6,435 nucleotides of DNA, taken from CAZWZG01 sp964638245. Its GTDB lineage: Bacteria; Pseudomonadota; Alphaproteobacteria; Rhodobacterales; Rhodobacteraceae. The first letter of the stretch is position 1. Each line of letters begins with the position of its first letter. Below, one piece after another: positions 1 to 5,639 of this stretch. Location of the stretch: NCBI GenBank assembly GCA_964638245.1, contig CAZWZG010000165.1, positions 1 through 6,435 of the forward strand, in the 5' to 3' direction. The position numbers and the translations under genes were made by a program. A model generated the notes under the pieces. That model worked only from the letters and a program-made list of their open reading frames with translations. It ran no database searches and was not told where the DNA came from.

Positions 1-332
1 AGCCCTTCCAAGGCGGTGTTGGCGGACGGGTTCACAATCACTTCACTTTCGAATGTGAAGGCCCCATCCGGCGCGGCGCAGCTCAATCCCTCCGGCAGGA
101 TTTCGACATCCACGGGTTTGCCGTCGATGGCCGCGGACACGAATGTCAGGCCGATGCCATCAAGCTCCAACGGACCACCCGGACCGTCTGGGTTGCGGCG
201 CATGGCCAGTTTGGCTTTGACGCGCGTCGCGGTCGGATCAAGATCGAACGTCAGGTCGACCGTGTCGATCAGGTAAGCGGGCGGCTGATAGTCGGCAAGG
301 CGGATCGGTTGGGCGGTATCGGTGCGGGCCAT
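1..332 (-). CDS. pepN: Aminopeptidase N, N-terminal part (cut by left window edge)
   Basis: This is the first 110 codons of an M1-family zinc aminopeptidase, a cytoplasmic enzyme that removes N-terminal residues from peptides. Reading leftward from the ATG at 332, the protein starts MARTDTAQPIRLADY. It continues with PPAYLIDTVDLTFDLDP (residues 17-33) and ends in NPSANTALEGL. These match the conserved beta-sheet N-terminal domain of bacterial PepN, where the Y-PP-YLIDTVDLTF-L-P start and the 'NTALEGLY' segment are typical. The catalytic GAMEN and HEXXH motifs would lie outside the window, so activity cannot be judged. The start fits the family's usual beginning. The upstream bases (GAAAGCACCCC) hold only a poor ribosome binding site, and no better in-frame start is visible nearby. 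The gene is divergent from glcB. I did not find a convincing promoter for it in the shared gap. Identity rests on the N-terminal domain only. Confidence 0.87.
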   Translation of the reverse strand, partial: MARTDTAQPIRLADYQPPAYLIDTVDLTFDLDPTATRVKAKLAMRRNPDGPGGPLELDGIGLTFVSAAIDGKPVDVEILPEGLSCAAPDGAFTFESEVIVNPSANTALEG

Positions 333-389
333 GGGGTGCTTTCGAGGACGAAACTGCTGGCAGACTACCAACGCCGTCGCCCGAGGAAA

Positions 390-403
390 TGCCAAAATTG
401 GCA
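390..403. repeat. Dyad TGCCAA-AA-TTGGCA upstream of glcB
   Basis: Six-base arms (TGCCAA / TTGGCA) flank a two-base centre, and a T7 tract follows three bases later. It lies about 25 bases upstream of the putative -35 box of glcB, a usual place for an activator or auxiliary operator site. As an RNA hairpin it would have only about five pairs and a four-base loop. No rightward gene ends here, so a terminator role is unlikely. The dyad itself is directly visible; the regulatory role is inference and the regulator is unknown. Confidence 0.35.
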
Positions 404-413
404 AACTTTTTTT

Positions 414-424
414 ACCGTAACGGT
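414..424. promoter_or_regulatory. Putative operator dyad ACCGT-A-ACGGT at the glcB promoter
   Basis: Perfect five-base arms around a single central base, touching the upstream end of the candidate -35 box (TGGACA, 424-429). A DNA-binding protein here would affect RNA polymerase binding. Its length is at the lower limit for a transcription factor site, so chance occurrence is possible. I do not assign a regulator. Confidence 0.3.
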
Positions 425-450
425 GGACAAGGTTTCCTATGTGCTACAAT
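424..450 (+). promoter_or_regulatory. Candidate sigma70-type promoter for glcB
   Basis: A -35 box TGGACA (424-429, 5 of 6 to TTGACA) and a -10 box TACAAT (445-450, 5 of 6 to TATAAT) are separated by 15 bases, shorter than the ideal 17. Transcription would begin near 457, giving a leader of roughly 25 bases that holds the glcB ribosome binding site. It is the best hexamer pair I could see in this gap. Confidence 0.45.
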
Positions 451-466
451 TAGGCGCAACGTTCAG

Positions 467-476
467 AAGGAAAAGG
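467..476 (+). promoter_or_regulatory. Ribosome binding site that decides the glcB start
   Basis: The purine tract AAGGAAAAGG ends five bases before the ATG at 482. The upstream in-frame ATG at 389 has no comparable tract and lies upstream of the likely transcription start. This supports the shorter 707-residue reading of malate synthase G. Confidence 0.6.
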
Positions 477-481
477 CACCC

Positions 482-2605
482 ATGACGGATAGAGTGGATC
501 GCGGCGGACTTCAGGTTGCAAAGGAATTTGCCGACTTCATCGAAAACGAAGCATTGGCGGGCACCGGGCTTGATGCCGGTGCGATTTGGACGTCGTTTGC
601 GGATCTTGTTGGTTGGGCTGCGCCGGTAAACGCCGCACTGCTCCAAAAGCGGGCGGACCTTCAGGCGAAAATCGATGACTGGCATCGCACGCGCGCTGGT
701 GCGCCCCATGACGCTGCAGCGTATGAGACGTTCTTGCGCGACATCGGCTACCTCGTGCCCGAGCCTGCGCCCTTTAAGATCACAACCTCCAACGTTGATC
801 CCGAGATCGCGGAAATCCCGGGCCCGCAGCTTGTCGTTCCGATCACAAACGCGCGGTATGCCCTGAATGCGGCGAACGCCCGTTGGGGTTCTCTCTATGA
901 TGCACTTTATGGCACGGACGCGCTTGGCGATACGCCCTCGGGAAGCGGATATGATCCAAAGCGCGGCGCGCGCGTCATTTCTTGGGCCAAGTCGCATCTG
1001 GATGCGGTGGTGCCGCTCGCTTCGGGATCTTGGGCGGATGTGACCTCGATCGCGATCAACGGCGTCTTCTCGCCTGCACTCGCGGATCCCTCACAGTACG
1101 TTGGCATGTCCTCGGGCGATGGGAAAACCAAATACCTTTTTGAAAAGAACGGGCTGGCCATCGAAGTCGTCGTGGATCCGTCCAGTATAATCGGCAAAGA
1201 CGACCCGGCTGGGATCGCGGATGTGCGTTTAGAGTCCGCGATGAGCGCGATCATGGATTGCGAAGACTCGGTGGCTTGCGTGGACGCCGAGGACAAGGTG
1301 GGTGCCTATCGCAACTGGCTTGGCTTGATGAAAGGTGACCTGACAGAAGAAGTGTCAAAAGGCGGCAAAACCTTCACGCGTCGTCTGAACAGCGACCTGG
1401 AATTCGCGGGCCCTGGGGGGGGTGTCTCCAAGAAGGGCCGAGCGGTCATGTTGATCCGCAATGTCGGTCACTTGATGACGACACCGGCCATCCTCCACGC
1501 GGATGGTTCCGAGATCCCCGAAGGTGTCATGGATGCCTTCTTCACAGTCCTGATCGCCAAGCATGACCTCAGCAAAACGGATGGCCTGCGCAATTCCGTC
1601 ACCGGCTCGGTCTACGTGGTCAAACCCAAGATGCACGGACCCGAAGAGGTGGCATTTTCTAACGACCTGTACGGTCGGGTGGAAGACGCGCTGGGCCTGC
1701 CGACGAATACGGTCAAACTTGGCATCATGGACGAAGAGCGCCGTACGAGCGCCAACCTTGCGGCGTGCATTTATGAAGCGCGTGATCGCGTGGCCTTCAT
1801 CAATACTGGTTTCCTCGACCGCACGGGGGACGAGATCCATACGTCCATGGAAGCCGGACCAATGGTGCCCAAGGGCGACATGAAGGCCGAGCCTTGGATC
1901 GCGTCCTACGAAGACCGGAACGTCGATATCGGTCTGGCCTGCGGGTTCCAGGGCAAGGCGCAGATCGGCAAGGGCATGTGGGCTGCCCCCGATCGTATGG
2001 CGGGGCTGCTGGAAGAAAAGATCGGCCATCCGAAATCGGGCGCGAACTGCGCGTGGGTTCCTTCGCCGACAGCGGCGACACTCCACGCAACGCACTATCA
2101 CCATGTCGACGTCCGCGCGCGGCAGGTCGAACTGGCCGAAGGTGGAGCGCGCGGCAAGCTGGCAGATCTACTGACGATCCCGCTGGCGGATCGCCAGGAC
2201 CTTACGCGCGAGGTCATCACTCAGGATATTGAGAACAACGCGCAAGGCATCCTTGGATATGTCGTGCGCTGGATCGATAGCGGCGTTGGCTGTTCAAAAG
2301 TGCCGGACATCCATGATGTCGGCCTGATGGAGGACCGCGCAACCTGTCGGATTTCGTCCCAGGCACTGGCCAACTGGCTTCACCATGGTGTCGTCAGCGA
2401 AGACGAGGTGATGGCGGGCATGAAGAAAATGGCGGCTGTGGTTGATCGCCAGAACGCGAATGATGCGACCTACACGCCCATGGCGCCCGGTTTTGACGGC
2501 GTGGCGTTCAAGGCGGCGTGCGATCTGGTGTTTGATGGGCGCGAGCAACCATCGGGCTATACCGAGCCGGTGCTCCATCGCCGGCGTCTGGAAGCCAAGA
2601 CATAA
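482..2605 (+). CDS. glcB: Malate synthase G
   Basis: Condenses glyoxylate with acetyl-CoA and water to malate plus CoA. It is a Mg-dependent cytoplasmic monomer used in glyoxylate/glycolate and C2 assimilation. The product is 707 residues, close to the E. coli GlcB length of 723. Isoform G hallmarks include IMDCEDSVACVDAEDKV (residues 257-273), IRNVGHLMTTPA (325-336), LGIMDEERRTSANL (413-426), FINTGFLDRTGDEIHTSMEAG (439-459) and GVGCSKVPDIHDVGLMEDRAT (601-621). By motif and spacing to E. coli, R326 corresponds to the active-site Arg338, E418 and D446 to the Mg ligands Glu427 and Asp455, D618 to the catalytic base Asp631, and C604 to the oxidation-sensitive Cys617. All are present, so it should be active. 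The start at 482 is chosen from the ribosome binding site and family fit. A G8 tract (1415-1422) lies within an intact frame. It is followed after 57 bases by a GlcG-family gene. Confidence 0.97.
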   Translation: MTDRVDRGGLQVAKEFADFIENEALAGTGLDAGAIWTSFADLVGWAAPVNAALLQKRADLQAKIDDWHRTRAGAPHDAAAYETFLRDIGYLVPEPAPFKITTSNVDPEIAEIPGPQLVVPITNARYALNAANARWGSLYDALYGTDALGDTPSGSGYDPKRGARVISWAKSHLDAVVPLASGSWADVTSIAINGVFSPALADPSQYVGMSSGDGKTKYLFEKNGLAIEVVVDPSSIIGKDDPAGIADVRLESAMSAIMDCEDSVACVDAEDKVGAYRNWLGLMKGDLTEEVSKGGKTFTRRLNSDLEFAGPGGGVSKKGRAVMLIRNVGHLMTTPAILHADGSEIPEGVMDAFFTVLIAKHDLSKTDGLRNSVTGSVYVVKPKMHGPEEVAFSNDLYGRVEDALGLPTNTVKLGIMDEERRTSANLAACIYEARDRVAFINTGFLDRTGDEIHTSMEAGPMVPKGDMKAEPWIASYEDRNVDIGLACGFQGKAQIGKGMWAAPDRMAGLLEEKIGHPKSGANCAWVPSPTAATLHATHYHHVDVRARQVELAEGGARGKLADLLTIPLADRQDLTREVITQDIENNAQGILGYVVRWIDSGVGCSKVPDIHDVGLMEDRATCRISSQALANWLHHGVVSEDEVMAGMKKMAAVVDRQNANDATYTPMAPGFDGVAFKAACDLVFDGREQPSGYTEPVLHRRRLEAKT

Positions 2606-2612
2606 GGGCGGA

Positions 2613-2648
2613 CCGGGGCTCTGCCCCGGACCCCGAGATATTTGAGGA
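2613..2648 (+). repeat. Rhodobacterales-type intergenic hairpin repeat after glcB
   Basis: Perfect seven-base arms CCGGGGC (2613-2619) and GCCCCGG (2623-2629) enclose a TCT loop, followed by ACCCCGAGATATTTGAGGA. The order hairpin, ACCCC, G-GATATTTG matches a repeat I recall as very frequent just downstream of genes in Rhodobacteraceae genomes. It begins eight bases after the glcB stop. It could act as a transcript 3'-end stabiliser or partial terminator, but there is no U-run directly after the stem, so it is not a standard intrinsic terminator. The hairpin is seen directly; membership of the dispersed family is from memory, and the role is inference. Confidence 0.65.
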
Positions 2649-2653
2649 CCTTT

Positions 2654-2659
2654 GGAGGG
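2654..2659 (+). promoter_or_regulatory. Strong ribosome binding site of the GlcG-family gene
   Basis: GGAGGG lies three bases before the ATG at 2663. It fixes this start over the in-frame TTG at 2642, which sits inside the hairpin repeat's tail. Confidence 0.7.
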
Positions 2660-2662
2660 ATC

Positions 2663-3091
2663 ATGGCAGGACTGACATTGTCGAAGGCGCGCACGATCGT
2701 GCGCAATGCGTTGAAAAAGGGGCGCGAGCTGGAATTGAAGCCGCTCGCAGTTGCTGTTCTGGATCCCGGTGGGCATCTCGTCGCTTTTGAGCGCGAAGAT
2801 GGCGCAAGCCCGGGGCGGTTTCAGATTGCCCATGGCAAGGCCTATGGCGCGATCATGGTGGGAATACCCTCTAGCGCATTAATGGCCCGTGCAGAGCAGC
2901 AGGCCTATTTCGTCGACGCCATCAACGGCGCGTTCGAGGGCCGGCTTGTGCCCGTTCCCGGCGGTATCCTTCTTCGCGACAAGAAGGGTGCTTTGATTGG
3001 GGCCGTTGGCGTGTCAGGCGATACATCGGACAACGACGTTTTGGCCGCGATGGGTGGCATTGAGGCGTCAGGTCTAACTGGCGAGGCTTGA
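2663..3091 (+). CDS. GlcG/HbpS-family protein (DUF336 fold)
   Basis: A 142-residue single-domain cytoplasmic protein of the GlcG/HbpS family (Pfam PF03928, formerly DUF336). It shows the family pattern AVLDPGGHLVAFEREDGA (31-48), a K-A-Y-G helix (59-62), and a C-terminal PGGILLRDKKGALIGAVGVSGD (99-120) followed by TSDND. No signal peptide or membrane segment is seen. Family members include the heme-binding HbpS and E. coli GlcG, a protein of unsettled function encoded in the glc operon next to glcB. The same pairing here, on the same strand with a 57-base gap, suggests a role linked to glyoxylate/glycolate metabolism, but this is inference. The hairpin in the gap may reduce or modulate read-through from glcB. 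The start at 2663 follows a strong GGAGGG. I leave the symbol empty because GlcG-like paralogues are common and not all belong to glycolate pathways. Confidence 0.88.
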   Translation: MAGLTLSKARTIVRNALKKGRELELKPLAVAVLDPGGHLVAFEREDGASPGRFQIAHGKAYGAIMVGIPSSALMARAEQQAYFVDAINGAFEGRLVPVPGGILLRDKKGALIGAVGVSGDTSDNDVLAAMGGIEASGLTGEA

Positions 3092-3152
3092 CCTCAGGGC
3101 TTTCGTCTGACGCTTAAGGCTCTATATTGCCAGGCAACCACGGAGAAACCCC

Positions 3153-3929
3153 ATGAAGCGCCCTGTTGTCGGCATTATCGGCAGTCATCACCTGATGAAT
3201 GACACGTACAGTGTCCATTTCGGAGGGGCAGGGAACGCGCAGGCCGTCTGGGAGGCCGCGGGTGCGGTTCCATTAATCATACCCAGCGATCCCAGCCTTG
3301 TTTCGGTCGACGCGTTGATGGACGCCTGCGACGGGTTCCTGTTTCCCGGCGGCCGGGCGAACGTTCACCCGAGCCTTTATGGCCATGAAGAAACGCCAGC
3401 GCACGGGGATTTCGACCACGGGCGCGACGCCGTTGCTTTGCCCTTGATCCGTGCCGCCGTCGCCGCGGGCCAGCCCTGTCTTGCCATTTGTCGAGGCTTT
3501 CAGGAAATGGCAGTGGCCTTTGGGTCGACACTCCATCCTGAAATCCGCGACTTGCCGGGGCGTATGAACCATCGCATGCCGCCCGATGGGACGATCGAAG
3601 AGAAGTTTGCGCTGCGCCACGACGTGACGTTCACAGAAGGTGGGGTCTTTGCAAAGCTGATGGGCACGACGGTCGTGCGCACGAACACGTTGCACGGGCA
3701 GGGGATCACCGAGCCGGGCGAGCGTGTGGTGATCGACGGACATGCTCCGGATGGCACGCCAGAAGCGATCTATATCGACGGCGCACCGGGGTTCGCGCTG
3801 GGCGTGCAATGGCACGCAGAATACAATGCGACCGGCGATCCCGTGTCGGCCAAGCTTTTTGGTGCCTTCAGCGATGCTCTCGTGAAATGGCAGGCCGGAG
3901 ACCGCCCGGATCGCCTCAAAAGCGCCTAG
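3153..3929 (+). CDS. Peptidase C26 / gamma-glutamyl-GABA hydrolase family protein (PuuD-like)
   Basis: A 258-residue class I glutamine amidotransferase-fold hydrolase. The nucleophile elbow is PCLAICRGFQEMAVAFG (108-124) with catalytic Cys113, and the His/Glu pair is in GVQWHAEYN (217-225: His221, Glu223). Other family marks are GFLFPGGRANVHPSLYG (61-77), the H-G-D-RD region (84-92), and NTLHGQGI (178-185). Relatives such as E. coli PuuD split gamma-glutamyl amides, for example gamma-glutamyl-GABA in putrescine breakdown. The substrate here cannot be read from the sequence, and no other putrescine genes are nearby. The usual His-Pro-Glu reads His-Ala-Glu, but the catalytic residues are intact. 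The start has GGAGA six bases before the ATG. The 61-base upstream gap holds TATATT (3123-3128), a possible -10 box without a good -35. It follows the GlcG-family gene on the same strand and may be separately transcribed. Confidence 0.9.
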   Translation: MKRPVVGIIGSHHLMNDTYSVHFGGAGNAQAVWEAAGAVPLIIPSDPSLVSVDALMDACDGFLFPGGRANVHPSLYGHEETPAHGDFDHGRDAVALPLIRAAVAAGQPCLAICRGFQEMAVAFGSTLHPEIRDLPGRMNHRMPPDGTIEEKFALRHDVTFTEGGVFAKLMGTTVVRTNTLHGQGITEPGERVVIDGHAPDGTPEAIYIDGAPGFALGVQWHAEYNATGDPVSAKLFGAFSDALVKWQAGDRPDRLKSA

Positions 3930-3933
3930 GCGC
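3922..3933. repeat. 12-base perfect palindrome over a stop codon
   Basis: GCGCCTAGGCGC is self-complementary and contains the TAG stop (3927-3929) of the C26 hydrolase gene. Without a loop it would be a weak RNA hairpin, so it may be a protein site or chance in GC-rich DNA. Confidence 0.3.
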
Positions 3934-3972
3934 AATAGCAATGCAGTTCGAGCATGGCAGCGCCCCGGGAAT

Positions 3973-4009
3973 GGCGGTTGTCCTTGGCTGGTACCTTGGG
4001 TAAACCGCC
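3973..4009. repeat. Inverted repeat in the leader region of pntA
   Basis: Seven-base arms GGCGGTT (3973-3979) and AACCGCC (4003-4009) are separated by 23 bases. The spacer carries a direct repeat CCTTGG (3982-3987 and 3994-3999), and CCTAGG (4009-4014) follows the right arm. It lies 44-80 bases before pntA. It could form a terminator-like or regulatory stem for the preceding gene, or an operator for pntAB. T-rich bases (4015-4018) follow only after five intervening bases, which weakens the terminator reading. A TTGTCC (3978-3983) with TAAACC 17 bases on, and a lone TAAAAT (4029-4034), are weak promoter candidates for pntAB. Confidence 0.35.
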
Positions 4010-4052
4010 CTAGGTTTTGCACGCGACATAAAATTACGCTGGGGGACAGCCC

Positions 4053-5627
4053 ATGAAGATCGGAGCGCCGCGCGAGGTATTCGCTGGTGAAGCGCGGGTG
4101 GCGATGACGCCTGAAAGCGCGAAAGCCATCCAGAAACTCGGACATGGATGCATGATCCAATCCGGGGCCGGTCTGGCCGCCGGGTTCGACGATGCGTCTT
4201 ATAAAGAGGCCGGTGTCGAGGTCGTCAAAAGCGCCAAGGCGCTTTGGGAAGGGGCCGACATCATCGTCAAGGTGCGCCCGCCCGAGAAGAAAGAGATCGG
4301 GCATCTGACGGCGGACAAGACGCTGATTTCGTTCTTTTATCCAGGCCAGTCCGAAGCGGAACTCAAGGCGGTTGCCGACAAGGGCGCAACGCTTGTTGCC
4401 ATGGACATGGTCCCCCGCATCAGCCGTGCGCAGAAGATGGATGCGCTGTCGTCGATGGCCAATATCGCGGGCTATCGCGCGGTCATTGAGGCCGGAAACA
4501 ACTTTGGCCGCTTCTTCACCGGGCAGGTGACAGCGGCGGGCAAGGTGCCGCCCGCGAAAGTGCTGGTTGTCGGTGCTGGTGTGGCCGGTCTGGCCGCCGT
4601 TGGGACGGCGACCTCGCTGGGGGCGATCACATACGCCTTTGATGTGCGCCCTGAAGTCGCTGAACAAATCGAATCCATGGGCGCTGAGTTCGTCTTCCTT
4701 GATTTCGAAGAAGAACAGCAGGACGGCTCGGCCACCGGTGGTTATGCTGCCGTGTCGTCGCCAGAGTTTGCCGCAGCCCAGCTGGCCAAGTTCCGCGAAA
4801 TCGCGCCGGAAATGGATATCGTCATCACCACGGCCCTGATCCCGGGCCGTGATGCGCCGGTGCTTTGGACCAAGGACATGGTCGAAGCGATGAAGCCGGG
4901 GTCGGTCATCGTCGACCTTGCGGCCGAACGCGGCGGCAACTGCGAGTTGACCGTAAAGGACGAGAAAGTCGTGTCCGACAATGGGGTTACGATCGTCGGT
5001 TACACCGACTTCCCAAGCCGGATGGCGACGCAATCCTCGCTGCTATATTCGACGAACATCCGTCACATGCTGACCGACCTGACGCCGGAAAAAGACGGCG
5101 TGGTCAATCACAACATGGAAGACGACGTGATCCGGGGCGCCACGGCGGCGCATGCCGGCGAAGTTACCTTCCCGCCGCCACCGCCAAAGGTGGCCGCGAT
5201 TGCCGCAGCCCCCAAGAAAGAAAAACCCAAGGAACTGACGGCAGAGGAAAAACGCGCCCAAGAGGTCGCCGCCTTCAAGAAGCAGACCAAGACTCAAGTC
5301 GGGCTGATGGCGATTGGCGGGGCTCTGATCCTTGCCGTCGGGCTCGTCGCCCCGGCAAGCTTCATGCAGCACTTCATCGTCTTTGTGCTGAGCGTCTTCA
5401 TTGGGTTCCAGGGGATCTGGAACGTCTCCCACTCCCTTCACACGCGGCTCATGGCTGTCACGAATGCGATCTCGTCGATCATCATTCTGGGCGCCTTGAT
5501 GCAAGTGGGGTCGAACTCGACCCTCATCATGGTTCTGGGGGCACTTGGAATCCTTATGGCGGCCGTGAACATCTTCGGCGGCTTTCTCGTCACCCGGCGC
5601 ATGCTTGCCATGTTCCAGAAGTCTTAA
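4053..5627 (+). CDS. pntA: Proton-translocating NAD(P) transhydrogenase, subunit alpha
   Basis: The alpha subunit binds NAD(H) and passes hydride to NADP bound by PntB, driven by inward proton flow across the inner membrane. The product is 524 residues; E. coli PntA has 510. Domain I (about 1-375) begins MKIGAPREVFAGEARVA. It carries the RQD loop PRISRAQKMDALSS (121-134; R122, Q127, D130, S133), the dinucleotide fold VLVVGAGVAGLAA (170-182) with D197, and the mobile-loop segment GGYAAVSSPEF (229-239, Y231). A linker rich in Pro, Ala, Lys and Glu (about 372-410, with five consecutive Pro) leads to four membrane helices (about 416-434, 437-457, 467-486, 490-512). This is the fused E. coli-type alpha, not the split PntAA/PntAB of Rhodospirillum rubrum. 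GGGGGA lies six bases before the ATG. pntB follows after 12 bases, so the two are co-transcribed. Confidence 0.97.
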   Translation: MKIGAPREVFAGEARVAMTPESAKAIQKLGHGCMIQSGAGLAAGFDDASYKEAGVEVVKSAKALWEGADIIVKVRPPEKKEIGHLTADKTLISFFYPGQSEAELKAVADKGATLVAMDMVPRISRAQKMDALSSMANIAGYRAVIEAGNNFGRFFTGQVTAAGKVPPAKVLVVGAGVAGLAAVGTATSLGAITYAFDVRPEVAEQIESMGAEFVFLDFEEEQQDGSATGGYAAVSSPEFAAAQLAKFREIAPEMDIVITTALIPGRDAPVLWTKDMVEAMKPGSVIVDLAAERGGNCELTVKDEKVVSDNGVTIVGYTDFPSRMATQSSLLYSTNIRHMLTDLTPEKDGVVNHNMEDDVIRGATAAHAGEVTFPPPPPKVAAIAAAPKKEKPKELTAEEKRAQEVAAFKKQTKTQVGLMAIGGALILAVGLVAPASFMQHFIVFVLSVFIGFQGIWNVSHSLHTRLMAVTNAISSIIILGALMQVGSNSTLIMVLGALGILMAAVNIFGGFLVTRRMLAMFQKS

Positions 5628-5639
5628 GGGGGCGGGGTT

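Larger units (their letters stand above)
333..481. other. Divergent intergenic region between pepN and glcB
   Basis: This gap separates the leftward pepN start from the rightward glcB start. It is visibly more AT-rich in its centre than the flanking genes, with a run of seven T at 407-413. It contains two short dyads (390-403 and 414-424) and a sigma70-like promoter candidate for glcB. An open reading frame runs in frame from 389 into glcB, but its first 31 codons (389-481) cover these control elements, resemble no malate synthase N-terminus, and have no ribosome binding site. I therefore treat them as noncoding. Confidence 0.7.

Noticed and set aside
16..276. Rightward open frame of 86 codons at the left edge.
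   Set aside because: It lies antisense to the conserved pepN N-terminal domain, has no ribosome binding site, and has low-complexity Ser/Pro-rich content.
390..413. Dyad followed by T7, read as an intrinsic terminator in the rightward direction.
   Set aside because: The stem would have only about five pairs, and no rightward gene ends upstream, since pepN runs leftward away from this point. A regulatory site is more plausible.
389..481. N-terminal extension of glcB from the ATG at 389.
   Set aside because: No ribosome binding site. The segment covers the dyads and the promoter candidate, and its residues do not resemble malate synthase G. The ATG at 482 fits spacing and family.
1355..2104. 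Minus-strand open frame of 249 codons inside glcB.
   Set aside because: Entirely antisense to conserved malate synthase sequence, Arg/His-rich, and without family resemblance. It is a codon-bias shadow.
3088..3128. TTGACC (3088-3093) and TATATT (3123-3128) as a promoter pair for the C26 hydrolase gene.
   Set aside because: The spacing is 29 bases, far beyond the usable range, and TTGACC overlaps the end of the previous gene. TATATT alone is not enough to call a promoter.
3273..5033. Long open frame (586 codons) on the minus strand spanning the C26 hydrolase gene, the gap and half of pntA.
   Set aside because: It is antisense to two well-conserved genes and crosses their intergenic gap. Its translation is rich in Arg, His and Gly as expected from GC-biased codons read backward, with no recognisable domain. 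It is a shadow frame.
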